Assembly (NCBI RefSeq): GCF_004345855.1
Contig: NZ_SLXN01000007.1
Coordinates: 205,998 to 269,997, forward strand
Direction: 5' to 3'
Source: Sphingomonas sp. BK235
GTDB lineage: Bacteria; Pseudomonadota; Alphaproteobacteria; Sphingomonadales; Sphingomonadaceae
Length of the DNA stretch: 64,000 nt
The position numbers and the translations under genes were made by a program. Below are positions 49,451 to 57,367 of this stretch, piece after piece. The notes beneath the pieces were generated by a model that did not search any database, was not told the origin of the DNA, and worked only from the letters and a program-made list of their open reading frames with translations. The stretch's first letter is position 1, and each line of letters opens with the position of its first letter.

Positions 49451-50677
49451 TCAGCTGCGATAATCCGCGTTGATCGAGATGTAACCGTGCGTCAGGTCGC
49501 AGGTCCACACTGTCGCGCGGCCGTCGCCGAGCCCGAGATCGACCCCGATCTCCACCTCCTGACCCTTGAGATGCGCCGCGACCGGCGCCTCGTCATAGCC
49601 CTCCACCGCGAGCCCGTCGCGCGCCACCTGGGTGGCGCCGAAGCGGATCGAGAGCCTGTCGCGCTCGGCCGGTTCGCCCGCCTTGCCCACCGCCATCACC
49701 ACGCGGCCCCAATTGGCGTCCTCGCCCGCGATCGCGGTCTTCACCAGCGGCGAGTTGGCGATCGACAATGCGACGCGGTGCGCCGAGGCGTCGCTCTCGG
49801 CGCCCTCGACGGTCACCTCGATCAGCTTGGTCGCGCCCTCGCCGTCGCGTACCACCAGCAGCGCGAGCTGGCGGCAGACGTCGGCCAGCGCGGCGCGGAA
49901 GGCGTCGGCGCCGGGGCTGTCGTCGTCGGCGAGCGGCGTGTTGCCCGCCGCCCCGGTGGCGAAGGCGAGCACCGTGTCGCTGGTCGAGGTGTCACCGTCG
50001 ACGGTGATGCACGAGAAGGTGCGCGCGTTCGCCGCGGCGAGCGCGGCCTGGAGGAAGGGCGCCTCCACCGCGGCGTCGGTGAAGACGAAGCCGAGCATCG
50101 TCGCCATGTCGGGCGCGATCATGCCCGATCCCTTGATGATCGCCGCGATCGTCACGGTGCGCCCGTCCACCACCGCGGTCGCGCTCGCGCCCTTGGGGTA
50201 GGTGTCGGTGGTGCCGATCGTCTCGGCGGCGTCGCGCCAGCCCGCCTCGGGCGCGGCGAAGGCGGCGGCGACGCCGGCCTGTGCCTTGTCGATCGGCAGC
50301 GGCACGCCGATCACACCGGTGGAGGCGACGAACACGTCCGATGGCTGGCAACCGAGCTGCGCCGCCGCCTGCGCCGCGATCGCCTCCACCGCGGCGCGCC
50401 CGCGATGCCCGGTGAAGGCGTTCGAATTGCCGGCGTTGACCACCAGCGCGCGGGCCTGGCCGAGCACCAGCGCGGCGCGGCACCATTCCACTTCGGGCGA
50501 GGGGCATTTGGAGCGGGTCAGCACGCCGGCGACGGTGGTGCCGGGGGCGAGCTCGGCGAGCGTGAGGTCGGTGCGGTCCCACGTCTTGTAGTGCGCGCGT
50601 GCGACCCGCAGCGTCACCCCAGCGACGCTCGCCATATCGGGGAAGGGGGTGGCGAGCGGGGAGATGGACGTCGACAT
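49451..50677 (-). CDS. argJ: Bifunctional glutamate N-acetyltransferase/amino-acid acetyltransferase ArgJ
   Basis: A 408-residue enzyme of arginine synthesis that transfers the acetyl group of N-acetylornithine to glutamate, so the acetyl group is recycled. It self-cleaves at an Ala-Thr bond; the site is in YPKGASATAVVDGR, the Thr becoming the beta-chain nucleophile. Other family motifs: AVVVNAGNSNAFTG-like segment (LVVNAGNSNAFTGHRG), GSGMIAPDMATMLGFVFTD, and TVDGDTSTSDTVL. The length is normal. It faces away from the secA region. Confidence 0.96.
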   Translation of the reverse strand: MSTSISPLATPFPDMASVAGVTLRVARAHYKTWDRTDLTLAELAPGTTVAGVLTRSKCPSPEVEWCRAALVLGQARALVVNAGNSNAFTGHRGRAAVEAIAAQAAAQLGCQPSDVFVASTGVIGVPLPIDKAQAGVAAAFAAPEAGWRDAAETIGTTDTYPKGASATAVVDGRTVTIAAIIKGSGMIAPDMATMLGFVFTDAAVEAPFLQAALAAANARTFSCITVDGDTSTSDTVLAFATGAAGNTPLADDDSPGADAFRAALADVCRQLALLVVRDGEGATKLIEVTVEGAESDASAHRVALSIANSPLVKTAIAGEDANWGRVVMAVGKAGEPAERDRLSIRFGATQVARDGLAVEGYDEAPVAAHLKGQEVEIGVDLGLGDGRATVWTCDLTHGYISINADYRS

Positions 50678-50835
50678 GGCGTCCTCTTAGGCGCGGCGGG
50701 AGAGCAGGCAAAGGGGCAGCGACGAGGCCTTCGGGCAACGGAGGTCTCACCATGCGGTCAGAGCAAGGCCCAAGCGCTGACAAATTGATGGTTTACTCGA
50801 CGAAGCGCCGGTGGACGGGCGGGGCGTCTCGTCTT

Positions 50836-51102
50836 ATGTCCCGCTGCGTGAACCTGTTGCTGCTCCTCTCGGCCCTGCTCTCCGCGCTGACCGGCGTGGG
50901 GGCGAGCGCGCGTCAGGCGCAGCCGGCGCAGGCGGTGGCGCAGCAGGCCCGCGCCGTCGCGATCGTCTCGGCGGCGCGTCGCGTGGCGGTGCGCCCGCGG
51001 CAGGTGCTCGCCGCGCTGATCGCGAGCGCCGCCGCGCCGCGTGTCGCCGTACGCGCGCTCGCGCCGCGCGAGCCGATCTTCGCGGGCCGCCGGCGCGTCT
51101 AG
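50836..51102 (+). CDS. Small secreted Ala/Arg-rich protein upstream of secA, unknown function
   Basis: An 88-codon frame from ATG 50836: a hydrophobic signal-like start MSRCVNLLLLLSALLSALTG, then an Ala/Gln/Val/Arg-rich body and the end APREPIFAGRRRV. ATGs at 50788 and 50752 would extend it. It ends 91 bp before secA, with hairpins spanning its stop and filling the gap. Position and signal peptide recall SecM, the arrest peptide that tunes secA in gamma-proteobacteria, but I see no SecM arrest motif. It could also be a normal small exported protein. Confidence 0.55.
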   Translation: MSRCVNLLLLLSALLSALTGVGASARQAQPAQAVAQQARAVAIVSAARRVAVRPRQVLAALIASAAAPRVAVRALAPREPIFAGRRRV

Positions 51103-51172
51103 CGCCGCGCCGCTCCCGCTCTCTCCCTATCAGATCAGCGTGCGCGCGCCCGGGGACGGCGCCGCGGCGCGC
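51091..51172 (+). other. Hairpins between the small ORF and secA
   Basis: CGGCGC-GTCTA-GCGCCG (51091-51107) encloses the small ORF stop codon. GCGCGCC (51144-51150) pairs with GGCGCGC (51166-51172) around a 15-nt loop, ending 21 bp before the secA ATG. Possible secA leader structures. Confidence 0.45.
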
Positions 51173-51193
51173 TCCCCATACAGGACCAGGCCC

Positions 51194-53929
51194 ATGTTCG
51201 GCGGCATTGCCAAGACCCTCTTCGGTTCGTCCAACGACCGCTACGTCAAGTCGCTCAACCCGATCCTCGCCAAGATCGCGTCGTTCGAGCCGACGTTGCA
51301 GGCGATGGACGACGACACGCTGGCGCAGCAGACCGTCCGCTTCCGCGAGCGGCTCGCGAACGGCGAGACGCTCGACCAGCTGCTGCCCGAGGCGTTCGCG
51401 ACCGTGCGCGAGGCGGCCAAGCGCGTGCTCGGCCAGCGCCATTATGACGTGCAGATGATCGGTGGCATCGTGCTCCACCGCGGCGAGATCGCCGAGATGC
51501 GCACCGGCGAGGGCAAGACGCTGGTCGCGACGCTCGCCACCTATCTCAACGCGCTGCCGGGCGACGGCGTCCACGTTATCACCGTCAACGACTATCTCGC
51601 CAGCCGCGACGCCGACTGGATGGGGCGCGTCTACCGCTTCCTCGGGCTGACCACGGGCGTGATCGTGCCCAACCTCACCGACGAGGAGCGCCGCGCCGCT
51701 TATGCCGCGGACATCACCTACGGCACGAACAACGAGTTCGGCTTCGACTATCTGCGTGACAACATGAAGTACGAGCGCCAGCAGATGGTGCAGCGCGCCT
51801 TCGCGATGGCGATCGTCGACGAGGTCGATTCGGTGCTGATCGACGAGGCGCGCACGCCGCTGATCATCTCCGGGCCGACCGACGACAAGTCCGAGCTGTA
51901 CATCAGCGTCGACGCGATCGTGAAGCAGCTCGTGCCCGACGATTACGAGAAGGATGAGAAGCAGAAGACGATCGTGCTGACCGAGGACGGCACCGAGCGC
52001 GCCGAACGCATGCTCGAGTCCGCCGGGCTGCTCCAGGGCGCGAACCTCTACGATTTCGAGAACACGCAGGTGGTGCACCACCTCAACCAGGCGCTGCGCG
52101 CGAATGTCATGTTCAAGCGCGACACCGATTATATCGTCAAGGACGGCAAGGTCGTCATCATCGACGAGTTCACCGGGCGCATGATGGACGGTCGCCGCTG
52201 GTCGGACGGCCTGCACCAGGCGGTCGAGGCCAAGGAGGGCGTGCAGATCGAGCCCGAGAACCAGACCATGGCCTCGATCACCTTCCAGAACTATTTCCGC
52301 ATGTACCCCAAGCTGGCGGGCATGACCGGCACCGCCGCGACCGAGGCGGCCGAGTTTTTCGATATCTACAAGATGAACGTCGTCACCATCCCGACCAACA
52401 AGCCGGTGCACCGCGTCGACGAGGAGGACGAGTTCTACAAGGACACGCAGGACAAGTTCCGCGCCATCGCCAAGAAGATCCGCGAACATGCCGAGAAGGG
52501 CCAGCCGGTGCTGGTCGGCACCGTCTCGATCGAGAAGTCCGAGCTGCTGAGCGAGTTCCTGCGGCAGGAAGGGGTCGACCACTCCGTCCTCAACGCGCGC
52601 TACCACGAGCGCGAGGCGCATATCGTGGCGCAGGCGGGGCGGCTCGGCGCCGTGACGATCGCCACCAACATGGCGGGCCGCGGCACCGACATCCAGCTCG
52701 GCGGCAACCTCGAGATGCGTGTCGAGGACGAGCTGGCGGGCATGCCCGAGGGCCCCGAGCGCGAGGCGGCGATCGAGCAGATCCGCGCCGAGATCGCGGC
52801 CGAGAAGCAGAAGGTGCTCGAGGCCGGCGGGCTGTTCGTGCTCGCCACCGAGCGGCACGAGAGCCGCCGCATCGACAACCAGCTGCGCGGCCGCTCGGGG
52901 CGCCAGGGCGATCCCGGTCTGAGCCGCTTCTACCTCTCGCTCGACGACGACCTGCTCCGCATCTTCGGGCCGGATACGCTGTTCGCCAAGATGATGCGCA
53001 GCAACATCGCGGACGGCGAGGCGATCGGCAGCAAGTGGCTGACCAAGGCGATCGAGACCGCGCAGAAGAAGGTCGAGGCGCGCAACTACGATATCCGCAA
53101 GCAGGTCGTCGAATATGACGACGTGATGAACGATCAGCGCAAGGTGATCTACGAGCAGCGCGCCGACATCATGGACGCCGAGACCGTCGGCGAGGTGGTG
53201 AGCGACATGCGCGCCGAGACGGTCAACGCGATCGTCGGCGAGGCCTGCCCGCCCAACTCCTATCCCGAGCAGTGGGATATCGAGGGCATGAAGGCGCGGC
53301 TGGCCGACATCCTCAACCTCGAGCCGCCGATCGACGAGTGGCTCAAGGAGGACGCGATCGACCCCGAGATCGTCACCGAGCGCGTCCAGGCCGAGGCCGA
53401 TGCCGCGGTGGCGAGCAAGTCGGCCGATCTCGAGCCGGAGACCTGGACCCAGGTCGAGAAGTCGATCCTGCTGCAGAACCTCGACCATCACTGGAAGGAG
53501 CATCTCGCCACGCTCGACGCGCTGCGCCAGGTGGTCCACCTGCGCGCCTATGCGCAGAAGACGCCGATCAACGAGTATAAGCAGGAGGCGTTCAACCTCT
53601 TCCAGCGCATGCTCGACGCGATCCGCGAGGACGTGACGAAGACGATCGCGCACGCGCAGTTCCGCATGCAGGAGCCGCCGCCGCTGCCCGAGCTGCCCGA
53701 CTTCATCACCACGCACTTCGACCCGTTCACCGGCGAGGACAATTCGAACGACATCGACGCCGGCACGCTCGGCCGCGTGACGACGCAGCTGCCGCCGCTC
53801 CAGATCCCGCAGCCGACCGCCGCCGACCTCGGCGAGGATCCCGCGGGTTGGGAGGGCCAGGTCAGCCGCAACGCGCCGTGCCCGTGCGGCTCGGGGCGCA
53901 AGTACAAGCATTGCCACGGCGCGGCCTGA
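51194..53929 (+). CDS. secA: Preprotein translocase ATPase SecA
   Basis: A 911-residue motor that drives Sec-dependent secretion through SecYEG. It starts MFGGIAKTLFGSSNDRYVKS; Walker A MRTGEGKTLVATLATYL, DEVDSVLIDEARTPLIISG, NMAGRGTDIQLGGN, and RGRSGRQGDPGLSRFYLSL are canonical. The C-terminus is the zinc-binding SEC-C motif NAPCPCGSGRKYKHCHG, which contacts SecB. Longer in-frame sequence upstream is part of the leader; ATG 51194 fits the family. The small ORF upstream may be in the same transcript. Confidence 0.97.
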   Translation: MFGGIAKTLFGSSNDRYVKSLNPILAKIASFEPTLQAMDDDTLAQQTVRFRERLANGETLDQLLPEAFATVREAAKRVLGQRHYDVQMIGGIVLHRGEIAEMRTGEGKTLVATLATYLNALPGDGVHVITVNDYLASRDADWMGRVYRFLGLTTGVIVPNLTDEERRAAYAADITYGTNNEFGFDYLRDNMKYERQQMVQRAFAMAIVDEVDSVLIDEARTPLIISGPTDDKSELYISVDAIVKQLVPDDYEKDEKQKTIVLTEDGTERAERMLESAGLLQGANLYDFENTQVVHHLNQALRANVMFKRDTDYIVKDGKVVIIDEFTGRMMDGRRWSDGLHQAVEAKEGVQIEPENQTMASITFQNYFRMYPKLAGMTGTAATEAAEFFDIYKMNVVTIPTNKPVHRVDEEDEFYKDTQDKFRAIAKKIREHAEKGQPVLVGTVSIEKSELLSEFLRQEGVDHSVLNARYHEREAHIVAQAGRLGAVTIATNMAGRGTDIQLGGNLEMRVEDELAGMPEGPEREAAIEQIRAEIAAEKQKVLEAGGLFVLATERHESRRIDNQLRGRSGRQGDPGLSRFYLSLDDDLLRIFGPDTLFAKMMRSNIADGEAIGSKWLTKAIETAQKKVEARNYDIRKQVVEYDDVMNDQRKVIYEQRADIMDAETVGEVVSDMRAETVNAIVGEACPPNSYPEQWDIEGMKARLADILNLEPPIDEWLKEDAIDPEIVTERVQAEADAAVASKSADLEPETWTQVEKSILLQNLDHHWKEHLATLDALRQVVHLRAYAQKTPINEYKQEAFNLFQRMLDAIREDVTKTIAHAQFRMQEPPPLPELPDFITTHFDPFTGEDNSNDIDAGTLGRVTTQLPPLQIPQPTAADLGEDPAGWEGQVSRNAPCPCGSGRKYKHCHGAA

Positions 53930-53990
53930 GCGCGCCGTAGCGGCGGGGGCTCCTTCCGGCGGCGGGCGCGATATGGCCGCCCGCCGCCGG

Positions 53991-54896
53991 TCAGCCCAGC
54001 GGGCGCCGCTCGCGAATATGGTCGGCGAGCAGGCGCAAGGCGGTGGGAACCTGGCGCCGGCTCGAATAATAGAGGTGGTAGCCGCCCCCGGTCGCCGCCC
54101 AATCTTCCAGCACCAGCCGCAGCGTCCCCGCGGCGAGCGCGCCGGCGAACACCGGCTCGGGCCCATACATCAGCGCGCTGCCCGCGCACGCCAGCGCCAC
54201 GCCGGTCTCGGTATCGTCGATCGTCAGCGCGCCTGGGACGTCGATCGCCATCTCCTCGGCGCCATGCTCGAACTCCCAATGATAGATCCGCCCGGCACCC
54301 TGGCGCAGCCGGACGCAGCGGTGCCGCGCCAGGTCGCGCGGATGCGCCGGCGTGCCGAAGCGCGCCAGATAGTCGGGCGCGGCGGCGACCACCCAGCGGA
54401 TGTCGCGCGAGAGACGCAGCGCGATCATGTCCTCGGGCACCGTCCCGCCGTAGCGGATGCCCGCGTCGAACCCCTCGCCGACGACGTCGACCATCCGGTT
54501 GCTCGCCACCACCTCGACCTCGATGTCGGGGTAGCGCTCGACGAAGGACGGCAGCACCGGCGCCAGCAGCAGGCGCGCCGCGTCGACCACGACGTTGAGC
54601 CGGATCCGCCCCGCCGGCGCGTCGCGGAAGCGGTTGAGCGCCTCGATCGCGCCATCGATCGCGCGCAACGGGTCGCTGATCGAGTCGCGCAGCTGCTCGC
54701 CGGCGGCGGTGAGCGTGACGCTGCGGTTGGTGCGGTGGAGCAACCGCACGCCCAGCCGCGCCTCCAGTCCCTTCATCGAGTGGCTCAGCGCGGAGGCGGT
54801 GACGCGCAGCTCCACCGCCGCGCGCGCGAAGCTGAGATGGCGCGCGATCACCAGGAAGTAGCTGAGATCGGGGAGATCGGCACGGCCGCTGGGCAT
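53991..54896 (-). CDS. LysR family transcriptional regulator
   Basis: A 301-residue regulator: winged HTH at 1-60 (LPDLSYFLVIARHLSFARAA, then LRVTASALSHSMKGLEARLG), helical linker, and periplasmic-binding-like effector domain, where the GRIRLNVVVDAARLLLAPVL segment begins. It shares the subclass with regulators next to dehydrogenase genes, but the effector is unknown. It lies downstream of the MFS gene in the same direction (69-bp gap), so it may be co-transcribed with it. An autoregulatory site could not be seen. Confidence 0.9.
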   Translation of the reverse strand: MPSGRADLPDLSYFLVIARHLSFARAAVELRVTASALSHSMKGLEARLGVRLLHRTNRSVTLTAAGEQLRDSISDPLRAIDGAIEALNRFRDAPAGRIRLNVVVDAARLLLAPVLPSFVERYPDIEVEVVASNRMVDVVGEGFDAGIRYGGTVPEDMIALRLSRDIRWVVAAAPDYLARFGTPAHPRDLARHRCVRLRQGAGRIYHWEFEHGAEEMAIDVPGALTIDDTETGVALACAGSALMYGPEPVFAGALAAGTLRLVLEDWAATGGGYHLYYSSRRQVPTALRLLADHIRERRPLG

Positions 54897-54965
54897 GGAG
54901 CCGATGTGCGACGTCGCGACCGCGCTGGCAACCGTGCTGCGGCGTGGGCGGCGGCGTCGGGGACG

Positions 54966-56177
54966 TCAGCGTCGCGCGCGCACCAGCATTACCGCCACGG
55001 TGCCGAGCGCGGTGAGCACCGCGAGCACCGTCAGCAGCAGCGCGAAATCCTGCGGGGTGGCGAGCGTCCAGGTCAGCAGCGGCCCGATCAGCGCGGGGAT
55101 GGTGTTGGTCAGGTTGAGCAGGCCCAGGTCGCGGCCGCGCCGTCGTGGATCGGGCAGCAGCTGGAGCGCGAACGCCGAGTGGAGCGCGAGGAAGATCGCC
55201 GAGCCGACCGAATAGGCGCCGAAGCCGATCGCGGCGCCGGTCGTGTCCCCCGCCAGGGCCATGGCCGCGAGTCCCGCCACCGCGACCGCGCCCGCACCCA
55301 GCAGGAAGGGCTTGCGCCGCCCGGCGCGATCGGACCATCGCCCTACCAACAGGGCGAGCGGCAGCGGGATGACGTAGCAGATCGTCAGCAGCGTGCCGAC
55401 CTGACGCGCGAGCGTCAGCTGGCGCTCGCCCGGCGCGACGCTCTCGAAGACGTAGAGCAGGTAGAGCGATAGCGCCGAGCTGGCGAGCTGCATCAGCAGG
55501 CGTGCCGCGGCGGCGATCCACAGGTCGCGGCGCGGCAGCATCGCCGCGCCCGACGGTGCGGCGGTGGCGCCGGCCTCGCCGCGCAGCAGCAGCAGCGGCA
55601 GCAGCGCCAGGGTCGCGAGCAGCGGGATGATCGCCAGCCGCGTCGCATCCCCCATTGTCTCGTCGGCGACGAGGAGCGCGGAGACGAAGGCGGCGGCGGG
55701 ATTGCCGAGCGCGAGCAGCGCCGCGGCCACGCCCTTGCGCTCGTCGGCGACCTCGTCCGCCATGATCGGCAGCAGCGGCGCCAGCACCGCGTTGATCGCA
55801 AGCTGGAACAGGACGATCGCCAGCACGATCGCGACGGGTCCCTGCGCCGCGGCGACCAGCGCATAGCTCACCGCGGTGGCGACGAGGCCGCCCGCGACGA
55901 ACCGTCTCCGCCCGCCGCCGCGCGCGACCGATCGGTCGCTGAGCCACCCGAACAGCACGTTTCCCGCGCTCGCGGCCACCGCTCCCAGGATCGCGGCGAG
56001 GCTGAGCACGGGGATGCGCGCGTCACCGGCGACCGCGTGGATCTTGAGGGGCAGCAGCAGGGTCAGCAGCGGCAGATAGCCGATCACGCCGCCCGCGTTG
56101 GCCAGCGCGAAGGCGAGCAGGAACCAGGTCGGGCGCGCGGGACGGGAGAGAGCGGGCAGGGGCATCGGCGCCGACAT
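54966..56177 (-). CDS. MFS transporter
   Basis: A protein of about 403 residues with some 12 hydrophobic segments. The first cytoplasmic loop after helix 2 carries GWLSDRSVARGGGRRRF, and the equivalent loop in the second half is GRWSDRAGRRKPFLLG, the MFS motif A pair. Substrate unknown; the SDR...RR loops resemble oligosaccharide or drug carriers in the family. The ATG at 56177 fits better than the in-frame ATG at 56204. It is divergent from the lacI-type gene, which may regulate it. Confidence 0.88.
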   Translation of the reverse strand: MSAPMPLPALSRPARPTWFLLAFALANAGGVIGYLPLLTLLLPLKIHAVAGDARIPVLSLAAILGAVAASAGNVLFGWLSDRSVARGGGRRRFVAGGLVATAVSYALVAAAQGPVAIVLAIVLFQLAINAVLAPLLPIMADEVADERKGVAAALLALGNPAAAFVSALLVADETMGDATRLAIIPLLATLALLPLLLLRGEAGATAAPSGAAMLPRRDLWIAAAARLLMQLASSALSLYLLYVFESVAPGERQLTLARQVGTLLTICYVIPLPLALLVGRWSDRAGRRKPFLLGAGAVAVAGLAAMALAGDTTGAAIGFGAYSVGSAIFLALHSAFALQLLPDPRRRGRDLGLLNLTNTIPALIGPLLTWTLATPQDFALLLTVLAVLTALGTVAVMLVRARR

Positions 56178-56298
56178 GATAGAGCCGTGCCGCGATGGCG
56201 CCACCCGTCACGATGCCGCGCGTGTTGGCGATGGCGGCGCGTCGCGTGCTTGGCTATGGCGGGCGCCGGGGATGCCGTAACGGCGGGGGAAAGCGAGA

Positions 56299-57351
56299 AT
56301 GGCGCGGCGACGTCAGTCGGTCACGATCAAGCATGTCGCGGCGGACGCGGGGGTGTCGCTCCAGACGGTCAGTCGGGTCATCAACAACGAGCCCAACGTG
56401 CGCCCGGCGATGGTGGAGCGGGTGCGCGAGTCGATCGCGAAGCTCGGCTACGTTCCCTCGCTCGCGGCGCAGCGCATGGGAGGGTCGCGCAGCTATCTGA
56501 TCCTCGCGCTCAACGACCGCGACCGCACCATCGCGGACTGGCGCGCGCGCCAGGGCACCGACTGGGTCGACCAGATGCTGCTCGGCGGGATGCTGACGTG
56601 CGCGCGCCACGGCTACCGGCTGCTGCTCGAGCTGGTCGACACGCATAGCGACCGGATCGAGCGCGAGCTGGCCGCGACGATCGCCGCGCTTCAGCCCGAC
56701 GGCGTGATCCTGACCCCGCCGCATTCGGACAATCCGGTGATCGCGTCCCTGCTCGATCAGCACGATATCGCCTTCGCGCGGATCGGGGCGCAGGGGGGTG
56801 GCGCCGGCATCGCGCTGTCGATGGCGGACGAGGCGGGGGCGCGGCGCGCGACCGAGCATCTGCTCGCGCTCGGCCACCGCCGGATCGGCTTCATCGCGGG
56901 GCCGGACGATTATGCCGTCAGCGCGCAACGCGCCGACGGCTGGCGTGGCGCGATGCGCGAGGCCGGCCTTCCGTATGACGGGCTGCTGGCAAGCGGCGAC
57001 TTCGATTATGCGAGCGGGCGCGAGGCGACGCTGCGGCTGCTCGGCGCGACCGTGCCGCCGAGCGCGATCATCGCGAGCAGCGACAAGATGGCGATCGGCG
57101 CGCTCGCCGCGGCGCGCGAGCGCGGACTGGACGTCCCCGCCGACCTGTCGCTGGTGAGTTTCGACGACACGCCGATCGCGCGCTTCGCTCACCCGCCGCT
57201 GACCGCGATGGAACAACCGATCGCCGCGGTCACCGCGCGCGCGGTGGAGCTGATCATCGCGCAGCTCAGCGGCCGTGCCCGCCCCGTCGCCCCCGTGGTG
57301 ATCGCGGGCGAGCTGATGGTGCGCACCTCCACCGCACCGCCGCGGGTTTGA
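56299..57351 (+). CDS. LacI family transcriptional regulator
   Basis: A 350-residue regulator with an N-terminal HTH and hinge (VTIKHVAADAGVSLQTVSRV followed by NNEPNVRPAMVERVRESIAK) and a periplasmic-binding-like sugar domain (GHRRIGFIAGPDDYAVSAQR; the closing AIIASSDKMAIGALAAARERG). It senses an unknown, probably sugar-type ligand. It is divergent from the MFS gene across about 121 bp; no clear LacI dyad stands out there. No sugar-catabolic genes follow, so the regulon is elsewhere or is the transporter alone. Confidence 0.9.
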   Translation: MARRRQSVTIKHVAADAGVSLQTVSRVINNEPNVRPAMVERVRESIAKLGYVPSLAAQRMGGSRSYLILALNDRDRTIADWRARQGTDWVDQMLLGGMLTCARHGYRLLLELVDTHSDRIERELAATIAALQPDGVILTPPHSDNPVIASLLDQHDIAFARIGAQGGGAGIALSMADEAGARRATEHLLALGHRRIGFIAGPDDYAVSAQRADGWRGAMREAGLPYDGLLASGDFDYASGREATLRLLGATVPPSAIIASSDKMAIGALAAARERGLDVPADLSLVSFDDTPIARFAHPPLTAMEQPIAAVTARAVELIIAQLSGRARPVAPVVIAGELMVRTSTAPPRV

Positions 57352-57367
57352 GCCGCGGGCGGCGCGG

